Shown here in pieces: positions 12,050 to 24,111 of a DNA stretch of 64,000 nucleotides. A program made the translations under genes and the position numbers. Each line of letters opens with the position of its first letter. Within the stretch, counting starts at the first letter, position 1. The DNA comes from Atrina japonica. Lineage: Eukaryota > Mollusca > Bivalvia > Pterioida > Pinnidae. Below the pieces are notes generated by a model. That model saw only the letters and a list, made by a program, of their open reading frames with translations, was not told the DNA's origin and made no database searches. The stretch is taken from assembly GCA_030159075.1 (NCBI GenBank), contig BROG01000079.1, positions 687,001 to 751,000 on the forward strand, read 5' to 3'.

Positions 12050-12545
12050 CTTAATTTTAAACGACTACAAACGTATACACTTGACCAATGTGAACAACGT
12101 ATATAAGACTGCGAAATAGAACATGACAAACAAATGTAATACTCGCTTTAACTCATTCACCCCTAAAAACACATTTGGACTGGCCTTATCAGTGATTTAC
12201 AAATGAGTCCATTGTCTTTCAAGGGTTGATTACAACGTACCTCGTATTACATTTCAAAAAATACAGTTGTATAACAAGAACAAGATAACCACTTGCTTTA
12301 AAACAAATTACAATGTTCATGATCAAATTTGTATCTCTACAAAACGTTAAACACTTTAGAATACCTGAACATAGAAATATAACATTTGCTTAATTTGTTT
12401 GTCTATACAACGTAATATACGTTGAAATACAACATGAGAAAAGATTAAACACTCGCTTTAAAACAAATTACAATACGCGTGATAAATTTGTGTGTCTACA
12501 AACGTAATCAACACTGTGAAATACACATCAGGAAATAATGATTAA
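12050..12545. repeat. Second block of the ~109-bp tandem family
   Basis: Units with ACAAACGTATACACTTGACC, AACGTATATAAGACTGCGAA, CACTCGCTTTAAAACAAATT and TACAACATGA match the array at 9419-10560. The two blocks are separated by 1.5 kb. One unit is split by the TTAA MITE at 12148. Confidence 0.7.
12148..12233 (+). mobile_element. TTAA MITE inside a tandem unit (right end decayed)
   Basis: Starts TTAACTCATTCACCCCTAAA, has ACACATTTGGACTGG, ends AAGGGTTGATTAC. It interrupts the repeat motif CACTCGCTTTAAAACAAATT after CTCGCT, at the TTAA. Confidence 0.75.
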
Positions 12546-12796
12546 CAATTACGAGGGAGTATGCTTGGTCAATTCGTATGTTAGATTTACTTCAAGAATG
12601 ATTACTATGTACAAGCATAGGGAATGCACGTATAAAGATAAGAATGTACAGTGTTGGAGTCTTGTTGATGAAGGGTAAAAAAAATGGTCAAACTAATTAA
12701 AACGAAACTTGACAAACATGTTTCAGTAATCACAATATATCCCACAGAATTGCAGACTGTATTTTCCCCTATCTCTTACAGGTGTGTATATATATA

Positions 12797-13095
12797 ATAT
12801 AAACATACTACCAAAGTTATAATACTGAAGACGATAATATTTCTGTCAATTAGACTTCATCAGTTGAGCTCCAATTTGAAAAGTGTGTGTTTTTCTAAAG
12901 ATAAATTGGTATCATACAAGGCCAAATAATATATCTAAAAGTATAGCCGAAATCCGTCTAAGAGTAACCACTGTAAAAAAAAAAAAATGACTGTCTTCGC
13001 TTTAGAAAAAATTCGAATTTAAATGGTGTTAACAGTGCCAAATATTACTTTAGTATAAGATGAACAGCTGGTACCGAAATACCAGGTACTAGGTT
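12797..13095 (+). repeat. Dispersed repeat 1, near-complete copy
   Basis: Begins around AACATACTACCAAAGTTATA, carries GACTTCATCAGTTGAGCTCC, then GGTATCATACAAGG, GTCTAAGAGTAACCACTG, and ends GCCAAATATTACTTTAGTAT with AACAGCTGGTACCGAAATAC. The copy at 29553-29830 matches along its whole length. No TIR or tRNA promoter was seen; class unknown. Confidence 0.7.
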
Positions 13096-13154
13096 TATGT
13101 ATACCCTCGGGAACTCAAACGGTCCACCAGCAGTGGCAACGACCTAGTGGTTAT

Positions 13155-13190
13155 AAATATTGTAAACATAATACCAAAGTATATTTTGCC
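13155..13190 (+). repeat. Dispersed repeat 1, 5' fragment
   Basis: ATTGTAAACATAATACCAAAG repeats the start of the family just downstream of the fuller copy. Confidence 0.45.
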
Positions 13191-13686
13191 AATCCAGGGT
13201 TTCTCTGTTCCCATCCAAGGTGTAGACAAGCTTAACATGCTATGACGTCACCATTAATGTTTAAAAATAACATAGGGATTCTATGTGAAGAGAATATATT
13301 GCACTAAAATTGCGTCAGATTTTATTTACCTGCTTAACATGTATTTGAGGCATGAGAGAAAAATAAATCAAACATGGGTGTGTTGATTGCAAGGGAAATT
13401 TCAACCACCATGGTAAGATTCTCAAAGTATAATTCGCGGGAACCTCGAATTTGACAATTAGATTTTCACCACCCAGGTGGAGGCTTCCTTTTCTTTCACT
13501 AGAGACCCATTTGTCCGCAAATTTAGATGACATAAAAAAATTGTTATCTCACCCCACAGGGTGAAAAGCCCATTTCGGAAGTGGCGGAACTACTTTCGTA
13601 ACATTTGTTTATCGTCCGTTTGTATCAAAGACGGATAAAACCGCTATTTAATAATATTTTAACGCGAAAGAAAAACACCCAAACGC
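13191..13686. other. Non-coding stretch, nothing recognised
   Basis: The 72-residue minus ORF (13315-13533) has no motif I recognise. Confidence 0.35.
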
Positions 13687-13827
13687 CACTTTGAGGGAGG
13701 GATGGTGAAATATCAATCCTCGTGCACAAAAATTTTGTTTATTCAGGACTCAACAAGCCTAGTCATGGACGAAAGCTTTTGTGCATTTTTGGATTGAGAT
13801 TTTCGCCATCCCGACCTCAAAGTAGTG
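13687..13827. mobile_element. Foldback (inverted repeat) element
   Basis: Left arm 13687-13733 and right arm about 13779-13827 are imperfect inverted copies: CCACTTTGAGG...GGATGG...GTGCACAAAA against TTTTGTGCA...CCATCC...CCTCAAAGTAGTG. A ~45-bp loop separates them. No coding sequence; a MITE or stem-loop remnant. Confidence 0.6.
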
Positions 13828-14020
13828 TTAGATTGTATTAATCCACCCTACGCACTAATTTAAGATTCTACTAGTCTTTAAATTTCAATAAAAAACTACC
13901 ATAACATGATTATCAAGCTGCATGCAATACAACTCCTATACATTCTTGAATAATCTTTATATAATATTTAGGCATTTCAAAATCTCTTCGTAAAATCTGA
14001 ACGTTTGGTTTAAGAAGGAT
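13828..14020. other. Short unique spacer
   Basis: AT-rich, nothing recognised. Confidence 0.35.
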
Positions 14021-14289
14021 TGTTTGTTTGTTTATTGTTGTTTAACGTCCCACTCATATGGAGACGTCACCAAATGCCGGTAAAGGGCTTCAAATTTCGG
14101 CCTATGCTCGGCACTTACGGCCATTGAGCAGTGAGGGTTCTCTAACGTGCCGACACCTACTGTGACACGGGACCTCGGTTTTTACTGTTTCATCCGAAGG
14201 ACAGGAAACAAACCTGCTGCCGGCTGGATTCGAACTCATGACCTCACGATCAAGAGTCAAGAGCGCTACCGACTGAGTCAGGCCGGCTC
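14021..14289 (-). mobile_element. tRNA-derived SINE, family B (full length)
   Basis: Read on the minus strand: head GAGCCGGCCTGACTCAGTCG from 14289, A-box-like TCGGTAGCGCTC, B-box GAGTTCGAATCC, then a conserved body (CCTGTCCTTCGGATGAAACA, GTCACAGTAGGTGTCGGCAC, CTCACTGCTCAATGGCC, AATTTGAAGCCCTTTACCGG, TTTGGTGACGTCTCCATATG) and a tail TGGGACGTTAAACAACAATA with a short AAAC repeat. Four other copies are in the window. The family is well known from bivalves and gastropods (from memory); I do not assign a published name. Confidence 0.93.
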
Positions 14290-16608
14290 ATCATTTGGAT
14301 GGAAGGGCATTATGTGACGACGTGGAAGTCAATCACGACATACCACGAATTTCCTTTACCCATGGTAATGTAAATGGTAAATTTCAAATTGACGTTTTTG
14401 GTTTTTCTTTTTACGCCAATCATGATTGGTCGCTGTATTATACCATGGATGTTCAGTCCACAGATGAGACAGCACAAACACAAGAAGTCTTAGAGTCAGA
14501 AACCCAACGGTTCTGTATTGAAAGAAAGTCAACGTAACCACTGCATTGATCACGTATCTGCTGTGTAGACTTACTGATCAAGATGTGTTCTTCGACGAAT
14601 TTATTTCTTCGTTCCAAGTGTACTACTTTCAGCAGGATTTAAAATAAAACCTGAAAATAGTACACGGAATATATTTAAACCCTTTTAACTATGTGTTGTT
14701 TTTTTTTCTCTGTAGGGAATTACCATACGAATCACCGGTTGCCTGGATGTTGCAGATAGTTAAAGAAAAAAGTATATATAGTCGCCAACAATGCATCTTG
14801 TTACAGCAGAGACAAACATATTATTTCGTCATTTACACTACAGCGGATTTGTTTCGTTCAGAAAGGATATAATCATGACGTTGCAAAATAAAGGAATAGT
14901 TAAGTGAGTACGCACATCACACCAGCACAAAAACCAAACCAACATATAAACACTAAACAATCGGAGAGTGGACGTGATTAATTCAATCATATAATTTGAG
15001 GTTAATGGATGGCACAGTTAAATTTCAATGAACATGTACATGCATATAATACTGCCTTTATGACATATTTCGGGTGACTGACATAGCATTACCTTTAACG
15101 CGGATTTCTGACCCGATTAAATGTGTTGCTCTACCGATTCCTAAATCATGAAGTCCCTCCAGTCAAATGAAAGATTCTATTCATTTTCTCATGAAATAAA
15201 ACTAACCCATCGTAATATATCCTACGGTACTCCAATATTGAATTTTTCGGGTAAAATACAGACACGCTTATTCAAAGGACAACGCGGGTCATATAGAATT
15301 ACTTACTTGTTTATTGGATAGGTTTTATATGAGGAATAATTTCTCTGAGGAATGTACTACAATTATAACCGCGGTGACTCGGGGGCGTTGTGTTCCTTTA
15401 AATCTAAATAAATAAATAAATAACGCATTGTCTTTTTTCTCTTGGCATGGGTCAAAACGACCAACATAAGATAAAATTTAGTGAAAATTAGAATTCTGTA
15501 TTGTGTGCAAATAGGTTGAATGCGACAATAAATATCTTAAGATGAGGGTGAAGCTATATATCTAAAAGAGTGAAGGTTTAATATTTCTGGAAGTTTATAA
15601 GATTTCACCTAGATTGTTAGAGTGAGCTAAAGACTCGTTATCAAATTTCTTACTATCTTTTGAAAAACAAAAAGCGTGAAATCGCTACATTCCTGAGAAA
15701 GAGGGTGTTCTTGTTCTTTTTATGCTAAAATTAACATGGGACATTCTATTCGAGTATACCAGTTTTAATCAAAGGTATCTGTTTAAGTACCAAATGTATG
15801 ACGATAGTGTCCAACTCCAGATCCAAAAAAAAAAAGAAATACATGAATGTATTCGGCAAGTTTTGTGTACATTTAATTTGTGTGTTAACTATCTTTACGT
15901 CGCTCTAAAGCTTTCCCACTAAGAGATTTCACGTGCTAGAAATGAAATGCTTTCAATATAGACTTATGCTACGTCAACCTATATCAATATATTTATCAAC
16001 ATAGTAATGCAGTAGTGTCGTATAAGTTATGCCATTGTAGATTTTGTAGGTGAGAGTGTTCGATTAGATCACGTGTATTGTTTAATGACAAAGGTGACTG
16101 GTTTTTGAAAGGCTTTGAAATCATGCATGTGAAGCATGCGAAGAAGTACATCATTCGAGTCTTTATCATCGAGCAAGCTTGTATACATTTTTTTTTCAGA
16201 TTTTAAAATCCATAAAGAACTAGAATTTTAGGATATCACAGTAAAGATCGTGACGAGTTATATGTGAAATTTTCAGTACAGCTTCCAGCTGGCAAGAGAC
16301 ATCTCCTAAATGAGTGTTGTTGTTGACAAACATTTTATGTGTCGTTTGAGTGGCGAGAGAATTAGAACACAAACATTTTCACTGGATAGTGTCAAAACTG
16401 ATTTCTTACAACCATTCTTATTTCATTTTAACCAGATTCCAAAACATTTGGAATAAAGTGTATGCATTTTTTAACCAGTTACCGATTTCATTACCAGACA
16501 TTGTTATTTATTATTTAAATTACACAGAAATTATTAATAATTTTTCGCAAAATAAATGCTTTACATTTCTAGTAAAATCACTTCCATTAGACATACCGGG
16601 ATGATGGC
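14290..16608. other. Non-coding AT-rich stretch
   Basis: Contains ORFs of 66-84 codons without recognisable motifs (14295-14537, 15722-15922, 16350-16604) and a short (AAAT)n run near 15408-15422. No repeat family recognised. Confidence 0.4.
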
Positions 16609-16800
16609 TTTTCCTGTCCTTCGGACGAGACAGTAAAATCCGAGCTCCCGTGTCACAGTAGGTGTCGGCACAAGAACCCTCACTGCTTAATGGCCATAAG
16701 TGCATAGACCAAAATTTGAAACCCTTCACTGGCATTTGGTGACGCCTCCATACGAGTGAAAGATTCTTGAGTGGGACGTTAAACAACTACAACTACAAAG
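16609..16800 (+). mobile_element. SINE family B, 5'-truncated (tRNA head missing)
   Basis: Starts within the body at CCTGTCCTTCGGACGAGACA and carries GTCACAGTAGGTGTCGGCAC, CTCACTGCTTAATGGCC, GGTGACGCCTCCATACGAG and a GTGGGACGTTAAACAACTAC tail. The head seen in the other copies is absent. Confidence 0.9.
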
Positions 16801-17097
16801 CCAGGATGGTAATCAAAATTTACTGCTACTTAGTTGAAATCATTACAATTAATGATAAAAGGAAAGGAAGTAAACCATTTTCAGTATGATAATCAAAGTT
16901 ACACAAATTATACTAGTAATTAAAATTTCTGGAATGTGTTTTACTTGCAAATAAGGAACAGTTCCCATGATAATTTAAAAACTGTATGCAATAAATATAC
17001 AAACAATGGCATGTACAGTCGCAGCATGAATTCAGGTGAAATTTAACGTAAACATGAATACTTCATCTACCCCAGAACAATAATAGAATGTACCTGA

Positions 17098-17148
17098 AAT
17101 TATTGACATGGGCTAGCCCAAATGAGTCTTTAGGGATCAATGGGTTAA
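17098..17148 (-). mobile_element. TTAA MITE, truncated copy
   Basis: Has the right half only: GCCCAAATGAGTCTTTAGGG followed by ATCAATGGGTTAA. Confidence 0.6.
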
Positions 17149-17235
17149 TGTAATGTAAAAACATGGATATCGATGTGTTATTCGTACGAAAGTCAAGAAA
17201 CAAAATACAGATACATGTACAGTGAATATTTGACA

Positions 17236-17575
17236 ACGCTTGTGATGGTCAATTGGTCAAGTGCTCTTCTCACAAGCGGCAGGTCCACGGTTTGAGTCCT
17301 GTATCGGGTCACACCGACTTCAAAATATGGTAACAACTGTTTCTTCGCCAAGCACTTGGTATGTAAAGTTAAAGACACGTGTGTTTCAAATGATACTTCA
17401 AACTGTAGTCCATGTCACGGCAGTTTTGGCGCACGTAAAAGAAACCTCACTGCACTGGCATCAGTCCATAGCACAAGTCAAAATGCGTGGCACTTCAGCT
17501 AATGCTGCTGCCATTTCCATATCAATGATAATTTCTTAGTTGAATGTTTATAACAACAATAAAACATAAACAAAA
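17236..17575 (+). mobile_element. tRNA-derived SINE, family D
   Basis: A head with TGGTCAATTGGTCAAGTGCTC (A-box region) and CGGTTTGAGTCC (B-box) is followed by a body with TTTCTTCGCCAAGCACTTGG, TAAAGTTAAAGACACGTG, CTCACTGCACTGGCATCAG, CATAGCACAAGTCAAAATGC, GGCACTTCAGCTAATGCTG, and a tail of AACAACAATAAAAC. Matches a 3' fragment at 17950-18056 and a 5' part at 42885-43075. The overlapping ORFs (17193-17378, 17261-17539) are SINE sequence. Confidence 0.75.
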
Positions 17576-17949
17576 AACGTATTAAATCCCCTAATGCCCA
17601 ATTAAGTATAAAATACAATAAAACTTGTTATTGTTTCACATTCCAGTGATCTTTTTCAAATAATTTAACATTGAACCTAAAGATATTTTAACACTTGATG
17701 TTAACGTAATGTGCTATATTTATGCAATTCTTGAACAATATTGTAATTCTTGAACAAGATTGTAAAGGCTGAATAGAGATCTTCAACCCAACTCACCCTA
17801 CAATTGCTAAGGATGATAAAGTTAGAAAAAATAAAACGTATTAAATGCTGTAATGCTTCCTTTCATCAGTTGTGAAGATCGATTTTGCAAAACTACTATA
17901 TCTCATAGAATTATATGGTAGATGCAACCCATTTGTTGACCGAAACTAA
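17576..17949. other. Non-coding spacer
   Basis: Has a small direct repeat (ATTCTTGAACAATATTGTA then ATTCTTGAACAAGATTGTA, 17727-17765). Nothing else recognised. Confidence 0.4.
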
Positions 17950-18056
17950 ATTATTATTTAACTAGTAATTTATCACTTACATTGAAATGTCACCTGCTTT
18001 AGCTGAAGTGCCACACATTTTGACCTGGGCTATGGACTGATGCCAATTGCGGAGGT
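17950..18056 (-). mobile_element. SINE family D, 3' fragment
   Basis: On the minus strand GGCATCAGTCCATAGCCCAG, GTCAAAATGTGTGGCACTTC and AGCTAAAGCAGGTGACATTTC match the 3' body of the copy at 17236-17575, in opposite orientation about 400 bp away. Confidence 0.7.
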
Positions 18057-18138
18057 ACAAAACAATTGAATGGAATTCACAATGAAATACATTTTTTAAT
18101 TGTGTTTTGCGCCACACTCAAGAATTTTTCAGTTGTGT

Positions 18139-18265
18139 CAATTAAAAATTTACTTTAAATTTAAAATTTAAAAGTAAGCTAACTTTAAATTTAAAAATTG
18201 ACTTTAAATTTAAAAGTAAGCACACGACTTTTTGTGCTCACTTTTAAATTTAAAAGTTAGCAAAT
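18139..18265. mobile_element. Foldback element with TTTAAATTTAAA arms
   Basis: Repeated ACTTTAAATTTAAA blocks on the left pair with ACTTTTAAATTTAAAAGTTAGC on the right around a loop of AAGCACACGAC/TTTTTGTGCTCAC. The GTGAGCACA...GTCGTGTGCT core and the TTTGCTTACTTT-type ends match the palindrome at 25452-25553, so the two belong to one family. Confidence 0.6.
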
Positions 18266-18282
18266 AACAGTAATATGGTGGG

Positions 18283-18450
18283 GCCAGTTTTCAATAGTAT
18301 TGGAAGTATCCGGGTTACAATATAACGACCGACCCTTCCACAAGTATTAGACTGGAAAAACCTTCTTGTAAAATCATCGTTTCCAAAATCAGGTTTCAGA
18401 GGCCAGGGCTGAGGTGAATACTTTCATGGTTTAAAGCGAGACGCCTTATA
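18283..18450 (-). mobile_element. SINE family A, degraded copy
   Basis: Right side carries TCATGGTTTAAAGCGAGACG (inverse of the head's anticodon region), left side GTATCCGGGTTACAATATAAC and GCCAGTTTTCAATAGTATTGG (tail). The B-box region is decayed. Confidence 0.5.
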
Positions 18451-19453
18451 ACTCTTGTGTAAGAGATGCTTTTATGTACACTAATGCAAGGTGAAACAAA
18501 ACTGTTTGACGTCAAATATATATGTTTAAAGCAAAATCAATACAAACAAACAATTTTCCGAATACGGAAACAAAAATCACGGATACAAAATTAAGTCTGC
18601 ACCGAAGTCGGCAGTATACCGGGACATACGAAAATAGAATTTCTGAATATTGATACGTGTGACCTATTTTCAATATATAACTAGAAATGACAAGCAATCC
18701 ATCAACCGAATTTTGTTCTTTCTTAATTTTATGCGTAAACTAGACATCTTAGATTGCACAAGTAAATTATAATATTGCGCAAAAAGAATTGATTTTATTA
18801 CCACGCGTGTGAGCGTTTACATGTGACCAAAGGAGGGAAATTGATCGTTAAAAAAGATGAATGGATAATGTATTGATTCGTCTGATGACCATGTGATCAT
18901 TAAGCATACTAGAACGTCGGCTTCGATCCGCAGTACAGAGATATAATATGAAACCTGGAAAATCGCACACTTGCGTTAACAAATTGATATTCATACTGAA
19001 ATAGAAATTATTAGAAAGATCAACGCTATCAGTCTTAATATCAATTGCATAAAAAAATGCCGTGAAGTACTTGAAAACGAGCCCTTGTAGGTTGCGTGTT
19101 TGATAAAGACGAGGAAACATCAAAAGGGTGTTTATATTTTTGGTTGAATTACCTTAAAAGATTAAAGGACGATATCATTTTGCCTTCACACACATTGTTA
19201 CTTCAAGTGTCACGGAATCGTCCATGTTTTCTTGGCCGAGTTTCCTCCCCAGTGAGCATAATTCTACACGCAACTAGGTAGAGATATTTTTTTTATCAGA
19301 ATAGCATGATACGCGTACCCCAAAAGACGAGAGTTAATTATACAGTTTTGTCTCGTCAGATTACCCTGAGCTCGTCTAGTATCATAGCCTTTGTAGAGTT
19401 TTTAATTATCATTTCTAAAACCTAGAATATTTTTAAATGTATCGCTAAACAGC
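18451..19453. other. Non-coding stretch, nothing recognised
   Basis: No family, motif or RNA gene found. ORFs of 61-91 codons have no features. Confidence 0.35.
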
Positions 19454-19838
19454 TTAAAGGTGTATTTTGCTGTATTTTCCAAAACTCCGCTCCTTTTTTA
19501 CTACTTAGATTGATATAAAATAACAAAAAGAGATATATACAATGTACATACAAAAAAAACTCTTAGATATCTAAATAATGTGTTAAAATTGCATGAGACA
19601 CCCAGTTTGGCATATTTTCACTTGCAATTGATTAATTTAATCTTATTAAATATTTGTAGGCCTATCTGCACACAACGTTGGGAATGACCTTATTTTCACA
19701 AATATAAAGGAATATAAAATTGTTTATGCTTGTGTATAGCTCTTATTTGTTATTGAACATCAAGTACAAATACCGTAGTAAAAGTACCAACAAAAATCGA
19801 AATATTTTCATTGCTAAACACAGCTAATGCTCCTTTAA
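19454..19838. mobile_element. TTAA-ended long-TIR MITE (~385 bp)
   Basis: Left end TTAAAGGTGTATTTTGCTGT, right end ACAGCTAATGCTCCTTTAA. The interior has partly inverted blocks: CTACTTAGATTGATATAAAA near the left, TATAGCTCTTATTTGTTATTG near the right. The same ends and blocks flank 37019-38357. TTAA termini suggest a piggyBac-type mechanism. Confidence 0.7.
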
Positions 19839-20007
19839 TATCCATCACCAATTCTAATAAACAGCAAAGTAAATCTCATTCTGGAGCAAATATTGTTATT
19901 TTGTAGAATTGTACAAGAGATTTGATCATTTGATCAGGAGTTTAAAAACAGATTGATTTGATATCACTTACACATGCACTTCACGAGGACTTTACGTTCC
20001 ATATTCA
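19839..20007. other. Short spacer
   Basis: AT-rich, nothing recognised. Confidence 0.35.
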
Positions 20008-20215
20008 CTTTTCAGATATATGATTCACGAATACATGAACTCGCAATTTGATATCTGAAAAGTACATTAACTTCGAAAGATCCTAGTTGTCGTCCTGTTC
20101 ATGCGCATGACAGCAGTCATGTAAGTCTCTGGTATCTTTTGCAATTTTGTTCGCTTTTCGGATATATTCAAGAATACATGGATTCGCAATTTTATATTTA
20201 AAAAAAGGCATTATT
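20008..20215. repeat. Diverged direct repeat of a ~65-bp partly palindromic segment
   Basis: CTTTTCAGATATATGATTCAC...GAATACATGAACTCGCAATTT at 20010 recurs as CTTTTCGGATATATTCAAG...AATACATGGATTCGCAATTT at 20155. The first copy is also bounded by inverted CTTTTCAGATAT and ATATCTGAAAAG. Confidence 0.5.
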
Positions 20216-23200
20216 TTCGCGAGATTTAAGCTTTTATATAGTTCATATATGTAAAGAGAAGGACAGCAGAGATACGTCTTAGAAATCGTGTAAAATATCG
20301 TATTAATTAACCAGTTTTGTTATGTTACAGGGTAATAATAACACGGAGCGAGTTATCCCAGATATATATCTTGTGTTTATTCTTTACGTCGAAAGACAAG
20401 ATGGACATTTACGATGATCTACCGAAGATCCGGGTAGTTGCTGCGACAAGATTGCATCAGTTGCAGAGAATAACATGGGGAACAGAAAATGTCAATTACA
20501 GATGACGTCATTTTAACTCTTTCAATTACATTGAAATGGGAACATCTATCACAAAACGTTTAAGTCATCGTAACGATAGACATCTTAATAGTACTGACCA
20601 GCCCGCAGCCAATCAGATAAGGTCGTAAAATATCGCTGAATGTGTTTGTATATTTAAATGTTTATTGTCAAACATAAACATCTAAATAACGACGAAAATG
20701 AAAGTTAAATGCGGGTGTGGAAAACATTTTTTTTTACATTTTGGGAAATAACAAAATACTCATTGATAACGGTTAATATATCAAACAGGGTACTGAGGGA
20801 GATGCCATTTTGTATTACCAGTCCACGATGTCTTAGAAATATTTGTTTTTGGGCCTCTTTTTTTCTGAGAAAGTTTTCCAGCTTAATTGATTAAAATATT
20901 CCTCCAGAAAGGCATCGGCTTGATAAGTAGACGTTAAAACATACACAGTAAGCGGGTCATTGGAAACCTCGGCAGCTGGATATGCCGAAGATGTTCTGAT
21001 TGTAAATTATCAGTATGGTGACAACAATACTAGGCCTACCGTAGAACATAAATATATTGAAGGAAAACAATTCCGTGATATAAAAAATCGGTAAAGCAAT
21101 CAACGAATTGATGCTACTCTCTAAATGATTTTGATGTCTAAATCATCTTTTCCTAATTTCTAGTATTATTATTCTTAAAATATGCGGCTACAGAGAGTTG
21201 TAATAACTATGAAATCTGTATTATGAGTATTTAACGAAAACACAATAGTGGTCATGCTTTATTACTCATATTGAATGCTACATGAAGTGTAAAAAGACAA
21301 TTTACATTAACATCAAATATTGTACGGACATAAATTTATCCGTCTTACAGAGGGTTTTCGGACTTAACTGTTAACTGTAAAATTAGAAGATTTTCGTTGT
21401 ATAGTAATAATTTTAATTCCTAAGCAACAGTAAACAAAAATGTGTCTTCCTGTCAGTCGTCATTTATCTAATGTCTAGTTTTTATTTCAACATTTTTTCT
21501 GACCTCATATCCTGTCAACTTTATATAGCTTCACATTAGCATATAGATATGGTCTCTGGTACAGATGTCGCAAATCTCATTTTTTGCACATTATTTAAAA
21601 TTATAATTTAGTAAAAACAAAAAACAAAAAAAACGTAAGTGGGTGCAACTGTCAAACACACGTTTCCACATTCCCAAAGTTCAATGCGTACACGGAAATT
21701 GATGTTTACTGCTTACTTCAGAAATAGCCGAACGGATACTTTATCGAACTCGGGTACACCATTTTTCTGTACATGACCTTCTGTGTTGCACTTGCGTACT
21801 TGTACACCGGAAGTAGAGTACAGCTACTGTCACATCAACTAACTGATAACAATCTCATTTTCTTTAAGTTCGGTTATTTATACCTCAGTCTAATAAGTTT
21901 CATATTGTTATATCAATTAATCAAACGTCACGACTGACATTGTAAACATGGTTCGTGAATGGCACCATTCTAGCTTTAGTGACATTTCTAGACAGTTTGA
22001 TTCCGTATCTGTGAGGTGTCCTAGAGAACTACTTACTTTTCTGGTGCAATGTAATGTTTATGAAAACACTAAATCAAACGATACCGTGCTTTTTGTGTAC
22101 CTGGAGTTAACCTGAATACAACAATACACGTCCGCACTCTGTTTTAAAGACAGACGATGTTTACAATGACGGGAACATTGGTAAATAATTATTTGTCGTG
22201 CAGAAGATGTCATATGCGACCCTCGTCCTAAATGAAACATTTACACAATAATAGCAGTTACATTAACACAATAATAGCATTTATTCCTATATAAATCTGT
22301 CTTTTTAAAGTCGTATAGATTTCTAATTAAAGATAGCTAGAGTGTAATGGGTATAGTGTGGTTCGTCGGGTTCGGATGACAGATCGTGTTAGGTCGTATT
22401 ACCGCATAAAACATAAACAAATCAATAAAATGTAAATTCAAACTTCGGTCACGTGCGTGAATGTCTCTTGTATCAATTATGCGGGTGAACGGTGAATACA
22501 TATAAAATAAACATTTATCTTCTTCAAGCAAACTCCATAATTGGATAGTGACAGGTATGACGTACACCTTTAAAACATTTTTATTTAAAATTTAAAAATA
22601 CTTGAAGCCAAATATTTTACCTTTCTCCCATTTACCAACTAATCACAATATGAATCTGTTTCCGAAATTGATTTTGTGATGATACAGATCTGAAGATGAT
22701 TTATTTTTATACATACCTGAGATTACCTTGATGTGGGTTTCGATTTCATATTAAACTCGCCCCACTTTTTTACAGATCTTCTTTGTGTATTCACATATAC
22801 TTGCACTTTATGCAAAAGAAAATGTACCCACCTCGTATTATTGAAAGATCTCCGTGGTATTACGAATTTTTTTAACCTGAATGACCCCTTAAATGAACTC
22901 TTAACGAACCAGCTAAAACAATAGCAGCAATTGTTGAAGAAATTTGTCTCCGGGGGTATCCCGTGGAATTTCGAGAGGGAATATTTCCACTCCATCATGT
23001 TGCATGCTGATGGCATTTTAGTGACAGGTCAGATGCACTCGTCTAACCTACAGACAAGGGCGAAACATTCTTTTTTTAATCAATTAAAAATGTCGTTATT
23101 TGTTTCTCGATTTCTGTAGATAAATCTATTTCACTCGGTGAAACAAAAACCGATATCTGATGATGGCTTGTTTAGGTTGATTTTTTTCAAATGTAATTTG

Positions 23201-23512
23201 TTTTGATCGAGTGAATCACTCCCCAACACTACGCTCGTTAATCTTTAACTGAGAACAAAACAAAACATGAACTCTTTTATGACCGCTTTGTTTGGGGAAA
23301 CAAAATTAAAAGAAATGTACTACATAATAACGACTTTTGGGGAAAATAAAATAGCAATAATGACAATGAACTACATGTATAGTACTAAAGTCAGCTGTGT
23401 TTGAAAATTTCAACATCTCGATTTACTACCGCTATGATCAGTCGCTATCATTTTTAAAGAAGATGCATGGCCGAAAAACCATTGGAATATGATTTTTAAG
23501 CTATGAATTACG
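20216..23512. other. Non-coding AT-rich stretch
   Basis: About 3.3 kb in which I recognise no repeat family, RNA gene or conserved exon. ORFs of 60-97 codons on both strands show no motif. Confidence 0.35.
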
Positions 23513-23706
23513 GAGAAACATGTCTTGAAAGACCTCTCTCATGAACGACCACCTATCTTTTGAGACCACATTTTCGAATTCACTTCATGGTTAAACAATC
23601 CTTTAGAAAAAAAAAACATCTTTTGAAAGACTAGCTGTCTTGAGAGATCTTGAGAGACCACATTTCAGAGGCTGATGGGGTGGTCTCTCAAAACAGGTTC
23701 TACTGA
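23513..23706. mobile_element. TA-type MITE, subtype b (CTTGAGAGACCAC)
   Basis: Left part GTCTTGAAAGACCTCTCTC and ACCACCTATCTTTTGAGACC; right part GGGGTGGTCTCTCAAAACAG then GTTCTACTGA. The arms are inverted copies. The left terminus is decayed. Confidence 0.6.
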
Positions 23707-23901
23707 ATCACCGAATCCCTACTGGATCACTAAATTTAAATTTTCTTCATGATTAGCATTTAGGTCTAAAATGAATTTGGATCAATTGGTTGTACTATAG
23801 TAAAGTTTGTGTCAGCATTTTAACAATACTTCTTCCTAAATAACAGACATGAAAAGTAAATTACAAACGGTTTTCTCGTTTGTTTGTTTGTTTATTTGTT
23901 T

Positions 23902-23972
23902 AATGAAGTCTAATTGACAGAAACGATATCGTCTTGAGCATTATAACTTTGGTAGTATGTTTATAATATTTA
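23902..23972 (-). repeat. Dispersed repeat 1, 5' part
   Basis: On the minus strand: AACATACTACCAAAGTTATA, ATGCTCAAGACGATATCG, TTTCTGTCAATTAGACTTC. Confidence 0.65.
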
Positions 23973-24111
23973 ATCATATGATACAATAGTGAAGTTTCGT
24001 CTAAAGATCAACTCGCATAAGAAATCACCTCACATTTATGCCATAAATAGCAAAGTTTTCAGTATCTTGAAAATCTTTTTAAAATTATTAAAGCTTAAAT
24101 GCATCCATATG

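Noticed and set aside
11732..12106. 124-codon ORF with a normal-looking N-terminus
   Set aside because: Its first part is a dispersed repeat also at 27304 and the rest is a TG microsatellite.
14295..14537. 80-codon plus ORF next to a SINE
   Set aside because: Starts at the SINE edge, no motif, and the reverse strand is open over the same stretch.
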